Shown here: one piece after another, positions 21,970 to 30,239 of the stretch
How the letters are laid out: the number at the start of each line of letters is the position of its first letter
Position numbering within the stretch: the stretch's first letter is position 1
NCBI GenBank assembly: GCA_903866915.1
Contig: CAIPPO010000033.1
Span: forward strand, 1 to 43,778
Source: an uncultured Mucilaginibacter sp.
GTDB taxonomy: Bacteria; Bacteroidota; Bacteroidia; Sphingobacteriales; Sphingobacteriaceae
Length of the DNA: 43,778 nucleotides
Reading direction: 5' to 3'
The notes under the pieces: model-generated
Seen by the model: the letters and a program-made list of their open reading frames with translations, nothing else
Database searches by the model: none
What the model was told of the DNA's origin: nothing
Translations under genes and position numbers: made by a program

Positions 21970-24180
21970 ATGAGAAAGATCAGTTTATTATTAACATTAA
22001 TGGCGATTTCTTACTGGGCAATGGCGCAGGATATTGTTATTAAAAAAGGATGGAAATTAAAGATAGGCGACTCTGTTTCCTGGTCGGCAACAGGCTATAA
22101 TGACGCTGGCTGGCAATCAGCCAATGTAAGTTTGCCCTGGGAAGAACAGGGCTTTCCGCATACTGATGGTTTTGGCTGGTATCGGTTGCATGTGCGTATT
22201 CCTTCATCAATCAAAGAAAAAGCATTTTTAAAAGATAGTCTCCATTTTGATCTGGGCTACCTTGACGATGGCGGTGAGATTTATCTGAACGGTCAACTGG
22301 TTTATAAAAACTGGAAAACAGGCGATATAAAAAATGGCACTTATGGGCCGGGGTCTTTCAGTCTTGCGGTTAGCAACCCGGCTATTCAATGGGATGCTGA
22401 AAATATAATAGCGGTGCGTTTGTTTGATACCGGCGGTATCGGGGGTTTGTATGGTGAACGTTTCAGGTTACACATGGTTGATCTTACTGATAACGTGGAG
22501 ATCAGTACAGAAGGCGATTTTAGTTACGGCGCCGCAGGTTCACTTACCAAATCGGTTAAACTGATAGCGGCAGGAAAATATAGCTATAGTGGAACGCTTA
22601 ATGTTAAAGTTAGTGATCCGGAGACGGGTAATGCAGTTGTTAAGAAACAAATTGCAGCGGCGTTTTCCTACGGAAAACCCTTTAGTTATGTCTTAAACAC
22701 GGGCCCACTTGCCAAGAAATCCTATATAATTACCTATAAGTTTACAGACAAACGTTCGGCTAATGCCATTAAAAAATCGGAAGGGACGCCTTATATTTTA
22801 ACTCCTGCCATTTCTGCAAAAGTTAAGATCAATGGTCCGGATGTGTTTGGTGAGCGCCCGGGAAACCCTTTCCTGTATAAAATACCGGCAACGGGTCAAC
22901 AACCTATTACTTATAAAGCGGATGGCTTGCCAGCCGGATTAAAACTGGACGCCAGCACCGGCATCATCACCGGGGTGGTGGCTGATAAGGGTGACTACCC
23001 GGTAACCTTCACAGCAACCAACAAATCTGGCTCTGATCATAAAAAGTTTACGATCAAGATTGGCGACCTTATCGGCCTGACACCGGCATTAGGCTGGAAC
23101 AGCTGGAATGCTTTCGGCTTGAGCGTAAATGATGCACGGGTTAGGGTTGCTGCAAAGCAAATGGCCGACAAGTTGAGCGCGCATGGCTGGACCTATATCA
23201 ATATTGATGATGGTTGGGAAGCCCCGCAACGCGCGTCCGATGGTACAATTGTGACCAATCAGAAATTCCCGGATATGAAAGGTTTGACTGATTATGTGCA
23301 CAGCCTGGGATTAAGGATGGGCATTTACTCTTCTCCCGGTCCAAGAACGTGTGGCGGCTACCTGGGCAGTTACCAGCATGAGGATCAGGACGCGCAGACC
23401 TATGCCAATTGGGGAATTGATTATTTGAAATATGACTGGTGTTCTTACGGCGAGATCGCACCAGCCAGTCCGAGTTTAGATGAATACAAAAAGCCTTACC
23501 AGGTAATGCGCTCATCCCTGGATAAGGTGCATCGCGATATCCTGTTTAGCTTTTGCCAGTATGGTATGGGTGATTCGTGGAACTGGGCTGCGGAAGTGGG
23601 CGGTAACAGCTGGCGTACAACCGGGGATATTGAAGATACCTGGGCCAGTATGTCGCAGATAGGTTTCAGTCAGGATAAAGCTGCCCCGCATGCGCAGCCC
23701 GGCCATTTCAACGACCCGGATATGCTGGTGGTTGGTAAAGTGGGTTGGGGCGATAGTCAGCATAACAGCCGCCTGACGCCTGATGAGCAATATACCCATA
23801 TCAGCTTGTGGGCGCTGCTTTCATCACCATTGCTGATCGGATGCGATATGGGCAAGCTGGATAGGTTTACGCTGAACCTGCTGACCAACGACGGCGTATT
23901 AGCGATCAGCCAGGATGCTTTAGCTAAGGAAGCCCGGCAGGTTCGGAAGACGGACAATATTCAAATCTGGGTGAAAGAACTTGAAAATGGAGGTAAGGCC
24001 ATCGGTATTTTTAATACTTCGGATCAATACCAAACCGAGTCGCTGGATATCAAAGACGAGTTATTTAATGGTCATTTGAAAACTTTTGATGTATGGACAA
24101 TGCATTCAATTATTCCATCGGCTGGCAAATTTAATTTTAAGATCCCACCACATGGTGTCAAATTGATCCGGGTGCAATAG
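21970..24180 (+). CDS. Multidomain GH27 alpha-galactosidase, secreted
   Basis: This 736-aa protein has a signal peptide (1-20, ending WAMAQ). An N-terminal galactose-binding-like jelly-roll follows (about 25-170; WYRLHVRIP, DLGYLDDGGEIYLNG). Next come a linker beta domain (about 175-280), a putative Ig-like He_PIG domain (about 283-365; YKADGLPAGLKLDASTGIITG) and a GH27 catalytic domain from LTPALGWNSWNAFG (about 370) onward. The nucleophile is Asp489 in DYLKYDWC and the predicted acid/base is Asp553 in SWRTTGDIE. The gene is 15 nt after GH127, so the two are co-expressed. Removal of serine-linked alpha-galactose from extensin would fit the context; galactomannan or RG-II side chains are alternatives. 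Confidence 0.9.
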   Translation: MRKISLLLTLMAISYWAMAQDIVIKKGWKLKIGDSVSWSATGYNDAGWQSANVSLPWEEQGFPHTDGFGWYRLHVRIPSSIKEKAFLKDSLHFDLGYLDDGGEIYLNGQLVYKNWKTGDIKNGTYGPGSFSLAVSNPAIQWDAENIIAVRLFDTGGIGGLYGERFRLHMVDLTDNVEISTEGDFSYGAAGSLTKSVKLIAAGKYSYSGTLNVKVSDPETGNAVVKKQIAAAFSYGKPFSYVLNTGPLAKKSYIITYKFTDKRSANAIKKSEGTPYILTPAISAKVKINGPDVFGERPGNPFLYKIPATGQQPITYKADGLPAGLKLDASTGIITGVVADKGDYPVTFTATNKSGSDHKKFTIKIGDLIGLTPALGWNSWNAFGLSVNDARVRVAAKQMADKLSAHGWTYINIDDGWEAPQRASDGTIVTNQKFPDMKGLTDYVHSLGLRMGIYSSPGPRTCGGYLGSYQHEDQDAQTYANWGIDYLKYDWCSYGEIAPASPSLDEYKKPYQVMRSSLDKVHRDILFSFCQYGMGDSWNWAAEVGGNSWRTTGDIEDTWASMSQIGFSQDKAAPHAQPGHFNDPDMLVVGKVGWGDSQHNSRLTPDEQYTHISLWALLSSPLLIGCDMGKLDRFTLNLLTNDGVLAISQDALAKEARQVRKTDNIQIWVKELENGGKAIGIFNTSDQYQTESLDIKDELFNGHLKTFDVWTMHSIIPSAGKFNFKIPPHGVKLIRVQ

Positions 24181-24217
24181 TAATTCAGCAATTAATCAAA
24201 ACCACGATAAAACAAAA

Positions 24218-24234
24218 CGCTGCCTCGAGCAGCG
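24218..24234. repeat. GC hairpin between GH27 and DapA-like genes
   Basis: CGCTGC (24218-24223) and GCAGCG (24229-24234) flank a CTCGA loop. It is followed by GGAAAC and an A-rich stretch leading into the next ATG, not by T, so it is not a plus-strand terminator. It could mark an RNA-processing boundary between the glycosidase and amino-acid parts of the operon. Confidence 0.45.
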
Positions 24235-24248
24235 GGAAACAAAAAAAC

Positions 24249-25172
24249 ATGAAATTTGAATGGAAAGGGGTATTCCCCGCAGTTACAACCAAGTTCACAG
24301 ATAATGATGAACTGGATTTCGCAGCATTTGATCATAATATCAATGCGCAATTAGAGGCAGGCGTTGATGGATTAATTTTGGGTGGTTCATTAGGCGAGGC
24401 AAGTGTTTTAAGCGATGAAGAGAAATTTAACTTGCTGAAACATACCGTAGATTTTGTTGATGGCAAAGTACCGGTATTGCTCAATATAGCCGAACAAACT
24501 ACTAAAGCCGCTATTCATGTCGCCCAAAAAGCGGTTGATAATGGTGCCAGCGGATTGATGATGTTGCCGCCGATGCGTTATAAAGCTGATGATCATGAAA
24601 CAGTTGAGTTTTTTGCTGCGGTTGCTAAAAGCACGCACTTGCCGATCATGATCTATAATAATCCAGTGGATTATAAGATCGAAGTAACTTTGGATATGTT
24701 CGCACAATTGGCGGAATTTGATAATATCCAGGCGGTAAAGGAATCTACCAGGGATATATCTAATGTTACCCGGATGATCAACCGTTTTGGCGACAGGTTT
24801 AAACTATTAACAGGCGTCGATCCCCTGGCTATGGAAAGCCTGGTAATGGGTGCCGATGGCTGGGTTGCTGGTTTGGTTGATGCTTTCCCGAAAGAAACTG
24901 TAGCGATTTTTAGATTGGTAAAGGAGGGACGTATCCCTGAAGCGCTGGCCATATACCGTTGGTTTTTGCCTGTACTCGAACTGGATATTCATCCTAAATT
25001 GGTTCAATACATCAAACTTGCCGAAGTAGCAACAGGTATTGGTACCGAGAATGTCCGAGCCCCGCGTCTGAAGATAAAGGGAGCCGAGCGCGAACGGGTA
25101 TTGAAGATCATTAACGATGCTTTGGCAATCAGGCCAATTCTGCCTGAGGGTAGCTGGGGGCGGATAAGCTAA
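24249..25172 (+). CDS. DapA-family 1-pyrroline-4-hydroxy-2-carboxylate deaminase (predicted)
   Basis: This 307-aa TIM-barrel aldolase belongs to the dihydrodipicolinate synthase family. It has GGSLGEASVLS (about 45-55) in place of the GTTGE loop, Tyr136 in IYNNP and the Schiff-base Lys164 in AVKES. It is cytosolic. Enzymes of this family encoded with hydroxyproline epimerase and 2-oxoglutarate semialdehyde dehydrogenase convert pyrroline-4-hydroxy-2-carboxylate to 2-oxoglutarate semialdehyde plus ammonia. Family membership is clear; the precise reaction rests on the neighbours, since lysine-biosynthesis DapA and sugar-acid aldolases share the fold. It starts 68 nt after the alpha-galactosidase. 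Confidence 0.85.
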   Translation: MKFEWKGVFPAVTTKFTDNDELDFAAFDHNINAQLEAGVDGLILGGSLGEASVLSDEEKFNLLKHTVDFVDGKVPVLLNIAEQTTKAAIHVAQKAVDNGASGLMMLPPMRYKADDHETVEFFAAVAKSTHLPIMIYNNPVDYKIEVTLDMFAQLAEFDNIQAVKESTRDISNVTRMINRFGDRFKLLTGVDPLAMESLVMGADGWVAGLVDAFPKETVAIFRLVKEGRIPEALAIYRWFLPVLELDIHPKLVQYIKLAEVATGIGTENVRAPRLKIKGAERERVLKIINDALAIRPILPEGSWGRIS

Positions 25173-25206
25173 GCACAGCAGTAAAAGCAATTTTAACTAA
25201 TTAACT

Positions 25207-25293
25207 TAGTGTTCTCTGTGAAAATTCTCCATGAACTTTGTGGTTAATTTTTTTACCACATAACACGCAAAGAGCGCACAGAGATTCACAAAG
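25207..25293. repeat. Imperfect intergenic palindromic repeat
   Basis: TGTGGT (25239-25244) pairs with ACCACA (25255-25260) around a T-rich loop. The flanks CTCTGTG (about 25214) and CACAGAG (about 25277) extend the symmetry, giving an element of about 85 nt of the CTCTGTG...CACAGAG type. It occupies almost the whole gap between the DapA-like and dehydrogenase genes. A TTG at 25238 would put the dehydrogenase start inside it, which is another reason to prefer the ATG at 25301. Confidence 0.6.
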
Positions 25294-25300
25294 CCATACT

Positions 25301-26875
25301 ATGAAAACACAAACTCTAATTGGATATAAATACATTGAGGGCATGAAAACCTTTCGTGCCATCGATCCGTCGACGGGTAAGGAGCTGGAGGGAGATTTTC
25401 AGGCCGCCGGTAAAGAAGATGTCGGCAAGGCATTGGCTTTGGCAGAAAAAGCTTTTGCTGTATACCGTAACATCGACAAAGATACCAAGGCAACATTTTT
25501 GCTTGATATTGCGGCCGGGATTAATGCCATCGGCGATCAATTGATCGAACGCGCCATGGCCGAGAGCGGTTTGCCCATGGGCCGTTTGCAGGGGGAACGG
25601 GGCCGAACTACTGGCCAACTCACGATGTTTGCCAATCTGGTAAAAGAAGGTTCATGGGTTGAGGCGGTGATCGATAATGCGCAACCCGATCGACAGCCTG
25701 CCCCACGCCCGGATATTCGCAAACTGCTGGTGCCGATGGGGCCGGCGGTAGTATTTGGTGCGAGCAATTTCCCGCTGGCATTTTCTGTTGCCGGAGGCGA
25801 TACAGCTTCCGCATTGGCTGCAGGTTGCCCGGTTATCGTAAAAGCGCATCCTGCACATCCCGGTACCAGCGCATTGGTTGCTGAAGCGATCAAAGAAGCA
25901 GCTCAGAAAAACAATTTGCCAGAGGGCGTATTTTCCATGCTTTTTGATGATGGATATGCGATCGGCGAAGCACTGGTTAAACATCCTAAAACTAAAATAG
26001 TAACCTTTACCGGGTCATTCAACGGCGGCACTGCATTGGTAAAACTGGCGCAGCAACGCGAAGTGCCTATACCGGTATTCGCCGAGATGGGAAGCATAAA
26101 CCCAACTATTATTTTGCCTGCTGCGCTCGTGAACCGTTACCAGCAAATTGCTGAACAATATGCCGCATCCATTACTTTGGGAACCGGCCAGTTTTGTACC
26201 AACCCTGGTTTGTTGATCGCGGTTGAATCAGAAGCTACTAACAAATTCAAACATGCTTTAGGCGGCGCCATCGAAAAAATGGTGCCTTCAACCATGCTTA
26301 CGCCCGGTATCCATAATAATTATGCGAAGCTTTCAGCAGCAATTTTGTTAGAGAAAGGAGTTGGTTTGCTTGGAAAATCAGAAAGTGCCAATAGCAATAA
26401 AGCAAACCAGGCCGTACCATTAGTAGCTGAAGTTAGCGCAGCAGATTTTCTTAAAAACCCAAAATTGTGCGAGGAAGTATTTGGCCCTTTTTCATTATTG
26501 GTCATAGCTGAAAGCGCTGCCGAATTGCAACTGGTTATCGAAGCACTACCTGGACAATTAACCGCAAGTGTTGTTGCTGATGCGGATGACCTGGTTATTT
26601 ATAAAGAACCGATCAATAGCCTGGTAAATATTGCCGGTCGTGTTATATTAAACAATGTACCAACTGGCGTTGAGGTTGTTCCTTCTATGCAGCATGGCGG
26701 ACCTTTTCCTGCCACCAGCGATGGCCGTTTTACATCGGTAGGTACAGGTGCTATCAAGCGTTTTGTGCGGCCAGTGGCTTTTCAAAATTGGGCGCCTGAA
26801 TTATTGCCTCCTGAATTGAAAGATGGTAATCCGCTCGGTATTTGGCGGACAGTTGATGGTGTTTTTACAAAATAG
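25301..26875 (+). CDS. 2-oxoglutarate semialdehyde dehydrogenase, NADP type (predicted)
   Basis: This 524-aa aldehyde dehydrogenase starts at the ATG at 25301 (MKTQTLIGYKYIEGMKTF). It has the Rossmann region VFGASNFPLAFSVAGGDTASALAAGCPVIVKAHPAHPGTS (Asn157), the FTGSFNGGTAL loop, catalytic Glu262 in FAEMGSINP and catalytic Cys299 in GTGQFCTNPG. The AHPAHPGTS and AEMGSINP patterns mark the subgroup of 2,5-dioxovalerate (2-oxoglutarate semialdehyde) dehydrogenases, used in hydroxyproline, arabinose and glucarate pathways. It performs the last step, producing 2-oxoglutarate. Because arabinose breakdown can also produce this semialdehyde, it could serve both products of the cluster, although no arabinose dehydrogenase or dehydratase genes are present. 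Confidence 0.88.
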   Translation: MKTQTLIGYKYIEGMKTFRAIDPSTGKELEGDFQAAGKEDVGKALALAEKAFAVYRNIDKDTKATFLLDIAAGINAIGDQLIERAMAESGLPMGRLQGERGRTTGQLTMFANLVKEGSWVEAVIDNAQPDRQPAPRPDIRKLLVPMGPAVVFGASNFPLAFSVAGGDTASALAAGCPVIVKAHPAHPGTSALVAEAIKEAAQKNNLPEGVFSMLFDDGYAIGEALVKHPKTKIVTFTGSFNGGTALVKLAQQREVPIPVFAEMGSINPTIILPAALVNRYQQIAEQYAASITLGTGQFCTNPGLLIAVESEATNKFKHALGGAIEKMVPSTMLTPGIHNNYAKLSAAILLEKGVGLLGKSESANSNKANQAVPLVAEVSAADFLKNPKLCEEVFGPFSLLVIAESAAELQLVIEALPGQLTASVVADADDLVIYKEPINSLVNIAGRVILNNVPTGVEVVPSMQHGGPFPATSDGRFTSVGTGAIKRFVRPVAFQNWAPELLPPELKDGNPLGIWRTVDGVFTK

Positions 26876-26883
26876 AGGTGATA

Positions 26884-26949
26884 TAGTCTGAAGTCCTAAG
26901 TCCGAAGTCGGACTCAAGACTCAGTACTCTAGACTCAAGACTTAGAACA
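26884..26949. repeat. AGTC/GACT-type intergenic repeat
   Basis: The gap holds a run of AGTCTGAAGTC, AAGTCC, GGACTCAAGACTCAG and AGACTCAAGACTTAG units. AGTCCGA (26899-26905) and TCGGACT (26908-26914) form a perfect 7-bp hairpin. The first 11-mer is identical to one at about 290-300. This is a dispersed repeat sitting inside the operon. Confidence 0.6.
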
Positions 26950-27951
26950 ATGGCGAGTAAAACTTTTTTCTGTATAGATGCGCATACCTGCGGTAACCCG
27001 GTGCGTTTGGTTGCTGGTGGTGGCCCAAACCTTGAGGGTGCCAATATGAGCGATAAACGTCAGCATTTTTTGCGTGAATATGATTGGATACGCAAAGGCC
27101 TGATGTTTGAACCAAGGGGGCATGATATGATGTCGGGTAGCATATTGTATCCGCCGCATAATCCTGCTAATGATGTTGCTGTTTTATTTATAGAAACCAG
27201 CGGCTGTTTGCCGATGTGTGGGCATGGTACTATTGGTACGATCACGATCGCTATCGAAGAAGGCCTGATCGTTCCTAAAACTCCGGGTATTGTGAGGATG
27301 GAAACACCTGCAGGTCTGGTATTGATCAGTTACCGGCAGGAGGGGAGCAAGGTGAAGTCGGTTAAATTGGTCAATGTAGCCTCCTATCTGGCAGCCGAAG
27401 GCTTGGAAGTTGAATGTGCCGACCTTGGCCTGTTGACGATCGACGTAAGTTATGGTGGCAATTTCTATGCAATTGTAGATTCCCAGGCAAATTTTAAAGG
27501 TTTGGAAAATTATACTGCAGATCAGTTGATTTCATTTAGCAGGGTACTTCGGACAGGGATCAATGAAAAATACAATTTCGTTCATCCTGAAAATCCGACG
27601 ATCAATACCTGTACCCATATACTTTGGACTGGTGCAACACTATCGCCCGAAGCAACAGCACGCAACGCGGTATTTTATGGAGATAAAGCCATCGACCGTT
27701 CTCCCTGCGGAACAGGTACATCGGCGCGGATGGCGCAATGGCATGCAAAGGGGAAATTGAAAAAAGGGGATAAATTCATCCACGAAAGTATCATTGGCAG
27801 CCAGTTTATAGGTACGGTGGAAGATGAAGTTACTGTTGGCGGTAAACCGGCTATTATTCCCGGTATCGAGGGGTGGGCTAGGGTGTATGGTTATAATACA
27901 ATAAAAATTGATGATGAAGATCCGTATGCTTACGGGTTCCAGGTGATATAA
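26950..27951 (+). CDS. 4-hydroxyproline epimerase (proline racemase family)
   Basis: This 333-aa protein belongs to the proline racemase family. Both catalytic cysteines are present: Cys90 in PMCGHGTIG and Cys253 in SPCGTGTSAR. Their presence indicates an epimerase or racemase rather than the dehydratase subgroup, in which one Cys is Thr. The ends of the protein show FFCIDAHTCGNPVRLV and IIPGIEGWARVYGYNTIKID, typical of hydroxyproline 2-epimerases, which invert trans-4-hydroxy-L-proline to cis-4-hydroxy-D-proline. It is cytosolic. It sits between the dehydrogenase and the FAD enzyme that would oxidise its product. The gap to the next ATG is 2 nt. Confidence 0.9.
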   Translation: MASKTFFCIDAHTCGNPVRLVAGGGPNLEGANMSDKRQHFLREYDWIRKGLMFEPRGHDMMSGSILYPPHNPANDVAVLFIETSGCLPMCGHGTIGTITIAIEEGLIVPKTPGIVRMETPAGLVLISYRQEGSKVKSVKLVNVASYLAAEGLEVECADLGLLTIDVSYGGNFYAIVDSQANFKGLENYTADQLISFSRVLRTGINEKYNFVHPENPTINTCTHILWTGATLSPEATARNAVFYGDKAIDRSPCGTGTSARMAQWHAKGKLKKGDKFIHESIIGSQFIGTVEDEVTVGGKPAIIPGIEGWARVYGYNTIKIDDEDPYAYGFQVI

Positions 27952-27953
27952 TT

Positions 27954-29204
27954 ATGAGTAAAGCGATAATCATAGGTGGCGGTGTTATAGGTCTGTTTTC
28001 GGCCTATTACCTGCGTAAATCAGGTTGGGAAGTTGAAATTGTGGAGCAAGGCGATCTTTCCGATAATTGTTCATTCGGCAATGCGGGTATGATCACGCCA
28101 AGCCATTTTGTGCCGCTGGCAGCGCCGGGTATGGTGGAGCAGGGCATAAGGTGGATGTTTGACAGCAAGAGTCCCTTTTATGTCCGGCCATCGCTCAATC
28201 CTGAGCTGATCAGCTGGGGTTTGAAGTTTATCAAAAGCGCCACCAAAAAGCATGTCGAACGTTCGGCTCGTCCATTAACTGACATTTCCGTTTTAAGTAA
28301 ACAGCTTTACCTGGAGTTTGCAGCAGATTCAAAATTAGAATTCGGCATCGAAGATAAAGGCATATTGATGCTATTTAAAACCGCCAAAATGGTGGAAGAA
28401 GAGCAGCACCTGGCAGCGGAAGCCGCGGACCTTGGTTTGGATGCCCAATATTTGAGCCCCGAACAGTGCAGCGAATTGCAGCCAGGTATCAATTTAGATA
28501 TCGCCGGGGCCGTACATTACCATTGTGATGCCCATTTATATCCCAATCAATTGATGCGGGTATTGGTAAAATACCTGCAGGAGCAAGGCGTCAACATTCA
28601 CCGGAACACCAGGATCGATCACATCGATCATCAAATCGGAAAGATAACTGGTTTGAGAAGTTCCGATAAAGAATTTAAGGGCGATGCGTACGTCATCGCT
28701 ACCGGATCATGGTCGCCGGCCGTTGCCAGACTTACCGGTATCAAAGTGCCCTTGATGCCGGGCAAAGGTTATTCCTTTATGGTGCCGCAGGATGAAGCGA
28801 AACGAATGACCATACCGTCAATATTATGTGAGGCCCGGGTAGCAGTTACACCCATGAATGGCAGCATCCGCTATGGCGGTACCATGGAGGTGGGTAAGAT
28901 CAATCAGCAGATCAATATGAATAGGGTGCGTGGTATTGTTGAATCGGTGCCTAAGTATTTTCCCGATTTTAAACCTTCCCTTCCTGCCGAAAAAGATATC
29001 TGGTATGGTTTCCGGCCAGTTTCGCCGGATGGTATGCCTTATATAGGTTTATCGGCCAAATACAGTAACCTGGCTGTGGCTACCGGTCATGCGATGATCG
29101 GACTGAGTTTGGGTCCGGCTACAGGAAAGCTTATAGCTGAGGTATTGAGTGGTGAAGCAACTTCGGTTGATATGGAGGCTTATCGGGTTGAAAGGTTTGG
29201 GTAG
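27954..29204 (+). CDS. FAD-dependent D-hydroxyproline dehydrogenase/oxidase (DAO family, predicted)
   Basis: This 416-aa flavoprotein has an N-terminal dinucleotide fold AIIIGGGVIGLFSAYYLRKSGWEVEIVE (GxGxxG at about residues 8-13). It has the DAO-family SFGNAGMITPSHFVPLAAPGM segment, VIATGSWSPAVARL, and a C-terminal FAD-binding GHAMIGLSLGPATGKLIAE. DadA-like enzymes with this SFGNAGMI pattern include D-hydroxyproline dehydrogenases, which give pyrroline-4-hydroxy-2-carboxylate. No signal peptide is seen; electrons may pass to the quinone pool or oxygen. The start lies 2 nt after the epimerase stop, so the two are translationally linked. It is the last gene of the unit and faces a convergent gene 29 nt away. 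Confidence 0.87.
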   Translation: MSKAIIIGGGVIGLFSAYYLRKSGWEVEIVEQGDLSDNCSFGNAGMITPSHFVPLAAPGMVEQGIRWMFDSKSPFYVRPSLNPELISWGLKFIKSATKKHVERSARPLTDISVLSKQLYLEFAADSKLEFGIEDKGILMLFKTAKMVEEEQHLAAEAADLGLDAQYLSPEQCSELQPGINLDIAGAVHYHCDAHLYPNQLMRVLVKYLQEQGVNIHRNTRIDHIDHQIGKITGLRSSDKEFKGDAYVIATGSWSPAVARLTGIKVPLMPGKGYSFMVPQDEAKRMTIPSILCEARVAVTPMNGSIRYGGTMEVGKINQQINMNRVRGIVESVPKYFPDFKPSLPAEKDIWYGFRPVSPDGMPYIGLSAKYSNLAVATGHAMIGLSLGPATGKLIAEVLSGEATSVDMEAYRVERFG

Positions 29205-29233
29205 TGCGCCGCAAATATTTGTCGTAAGCGCAA

Positions 29234-30142
29234 TTATTTCGGAATGGTGTAATAATATATCGGTGCAAAAGCCCCCTCACTGGTGGTATAATAACCTTTG
29301 CCATCAAGGGTAAAACCGATGGCTTCACCCTGCTTTTCGGGTTTGTAGGGCAATTCGGTTGGCGTTTTCAACATCGTTTTCCAGACAGGTTCGTTATTGC
29401 TACGTTTCCAGTAATAAACCTTTTCGTAGCTTTTCAATAGTATTTGCTGACCATCGCGCGAGATATCACCAGCGGTGATCCACTTAAACGGTCTGAAACC
29501 GTTGAAATATAATTTGCACTTTTTACTGAGTATCAGGGTGTCGTTGGCCTTAAAGTTTAGTGGAGTTGTATAAACTGTAACCGAGTCGGACCTTTTCGAA
29601 ACGATATAGATCAGTTTTTCTATCGGGTCGATCATCAGGCTTTCTGCATCTTTAGGGCCATCGGGGTATTTGTAGTGTACCGGAACTACTTCCGCGTTTT
29701 TGATCAGACTGTCCTTGGCCCAATTTGGTTTTTCTTCAAACCGATAGATCGTGATGTACTTTCTCACGCCACGGTTATCACCAATATCACCAAGGTAAAC
29801 ATAGCTTTTGTTTTTATCCGGACCGATACCTACTGCTATATCCTCGCAATCAACGGCGCCAAGCGTTTGGCTGGGATCGCCCTTAAAATAGATCACATTT
29901 TTCAAGGTACCATCCGGGGTGATCGCAAAAAACCTGCTGGTGTCTCCGCTATCGTTATGGATATAGTAGATATCTTTCCGGATACCGGAAACAGCAATTC
30001 CCGATATCTCATCCATTTCCTTGATGCGTAAACGACCGGTGATATTAAGTTGTTGCGCATCATGCCTGTGCTCGGCAAAAGCCGCGAAAAATAAGATAAC
30101 AACAATAGGGATGATGATCTTTATTTTTCTTGAACGGCTCAT
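29234..30142 (-). CDS. Secreted beta-propeller-like protein, hypothetical
   Basis: This 302-aa protein has an N-terminal hydrophobic segment (residues 8-22, IKIIIPIVVILFFAAFA) acting as signal or anchor. The body has repeating strand-rich units: RIKEMDEISGIAVSG, YYIHNDSGDTSRFFAI, DCEDIAVGIGPDKNKSYVYLGDIGDN, PDGPKDAESLMIDPIEKLIYIVSKR and AGDISRDGQQILLKSY. These suggest a propeller related to SdiA-regulated or phytase-like proteins, with HNDSGD and DIGDN as acidic, possibly Ca2+-binding loops. Proteins of this kind are widespread in Bacteroidota without a known role. It is convergent with the hydroxyproline operon and probably unrelated. Confidence 0.72.
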   Translation of the reverse strand: MSRSRKIKIIIPIVVILFFAAFAEHRHDAQQLNITGRLRIKEMDEISGIAVSGIRKDIYYIHNDSGDTSRFFAITPDGTLKNVIYFKGDPSQTLGAVDCEDIAVGIGPDKNKSYVYLGDIGDNRGVRKYITIYRFEEKPNWAKDSLIKNAEVVPVHYKYPDGPKDAESLMIDPIEKLIYIVSKRSDSVTVYTTPLNFKANDTLILSKKCKLYFNGFRPFKWITAGDISRDGQQILLKSYEKVYYWKRSNNEPVWKTMLKTPTELPYKPEKQGEAIGFTLDGKGYYTTSEGAFAPIYYYTIPK

Positions 30143-30239
30143 TTATATATCCAAAGGAATTTTATGCAAAGAAAATCAAAAATGCTGATGATTTCCCTTT
30201 AATAGCTTACACAAACCCTATAACGGAAAAAAGGCCGTA

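Noticed and set aside
29205-29233. Terminator between the convergent hydroxyproline and propeller genes
   Set aside because: GCGC...GCGC pairing is short and no T-tract follows on either strand, so it was not called.
30170-30239. Terminator hairpin ATAACGG...CCGTAT after the 146-aa gene
   Set aside because: The stem is short with a bulge, and the T-run lies in the loop rather than after the stem.
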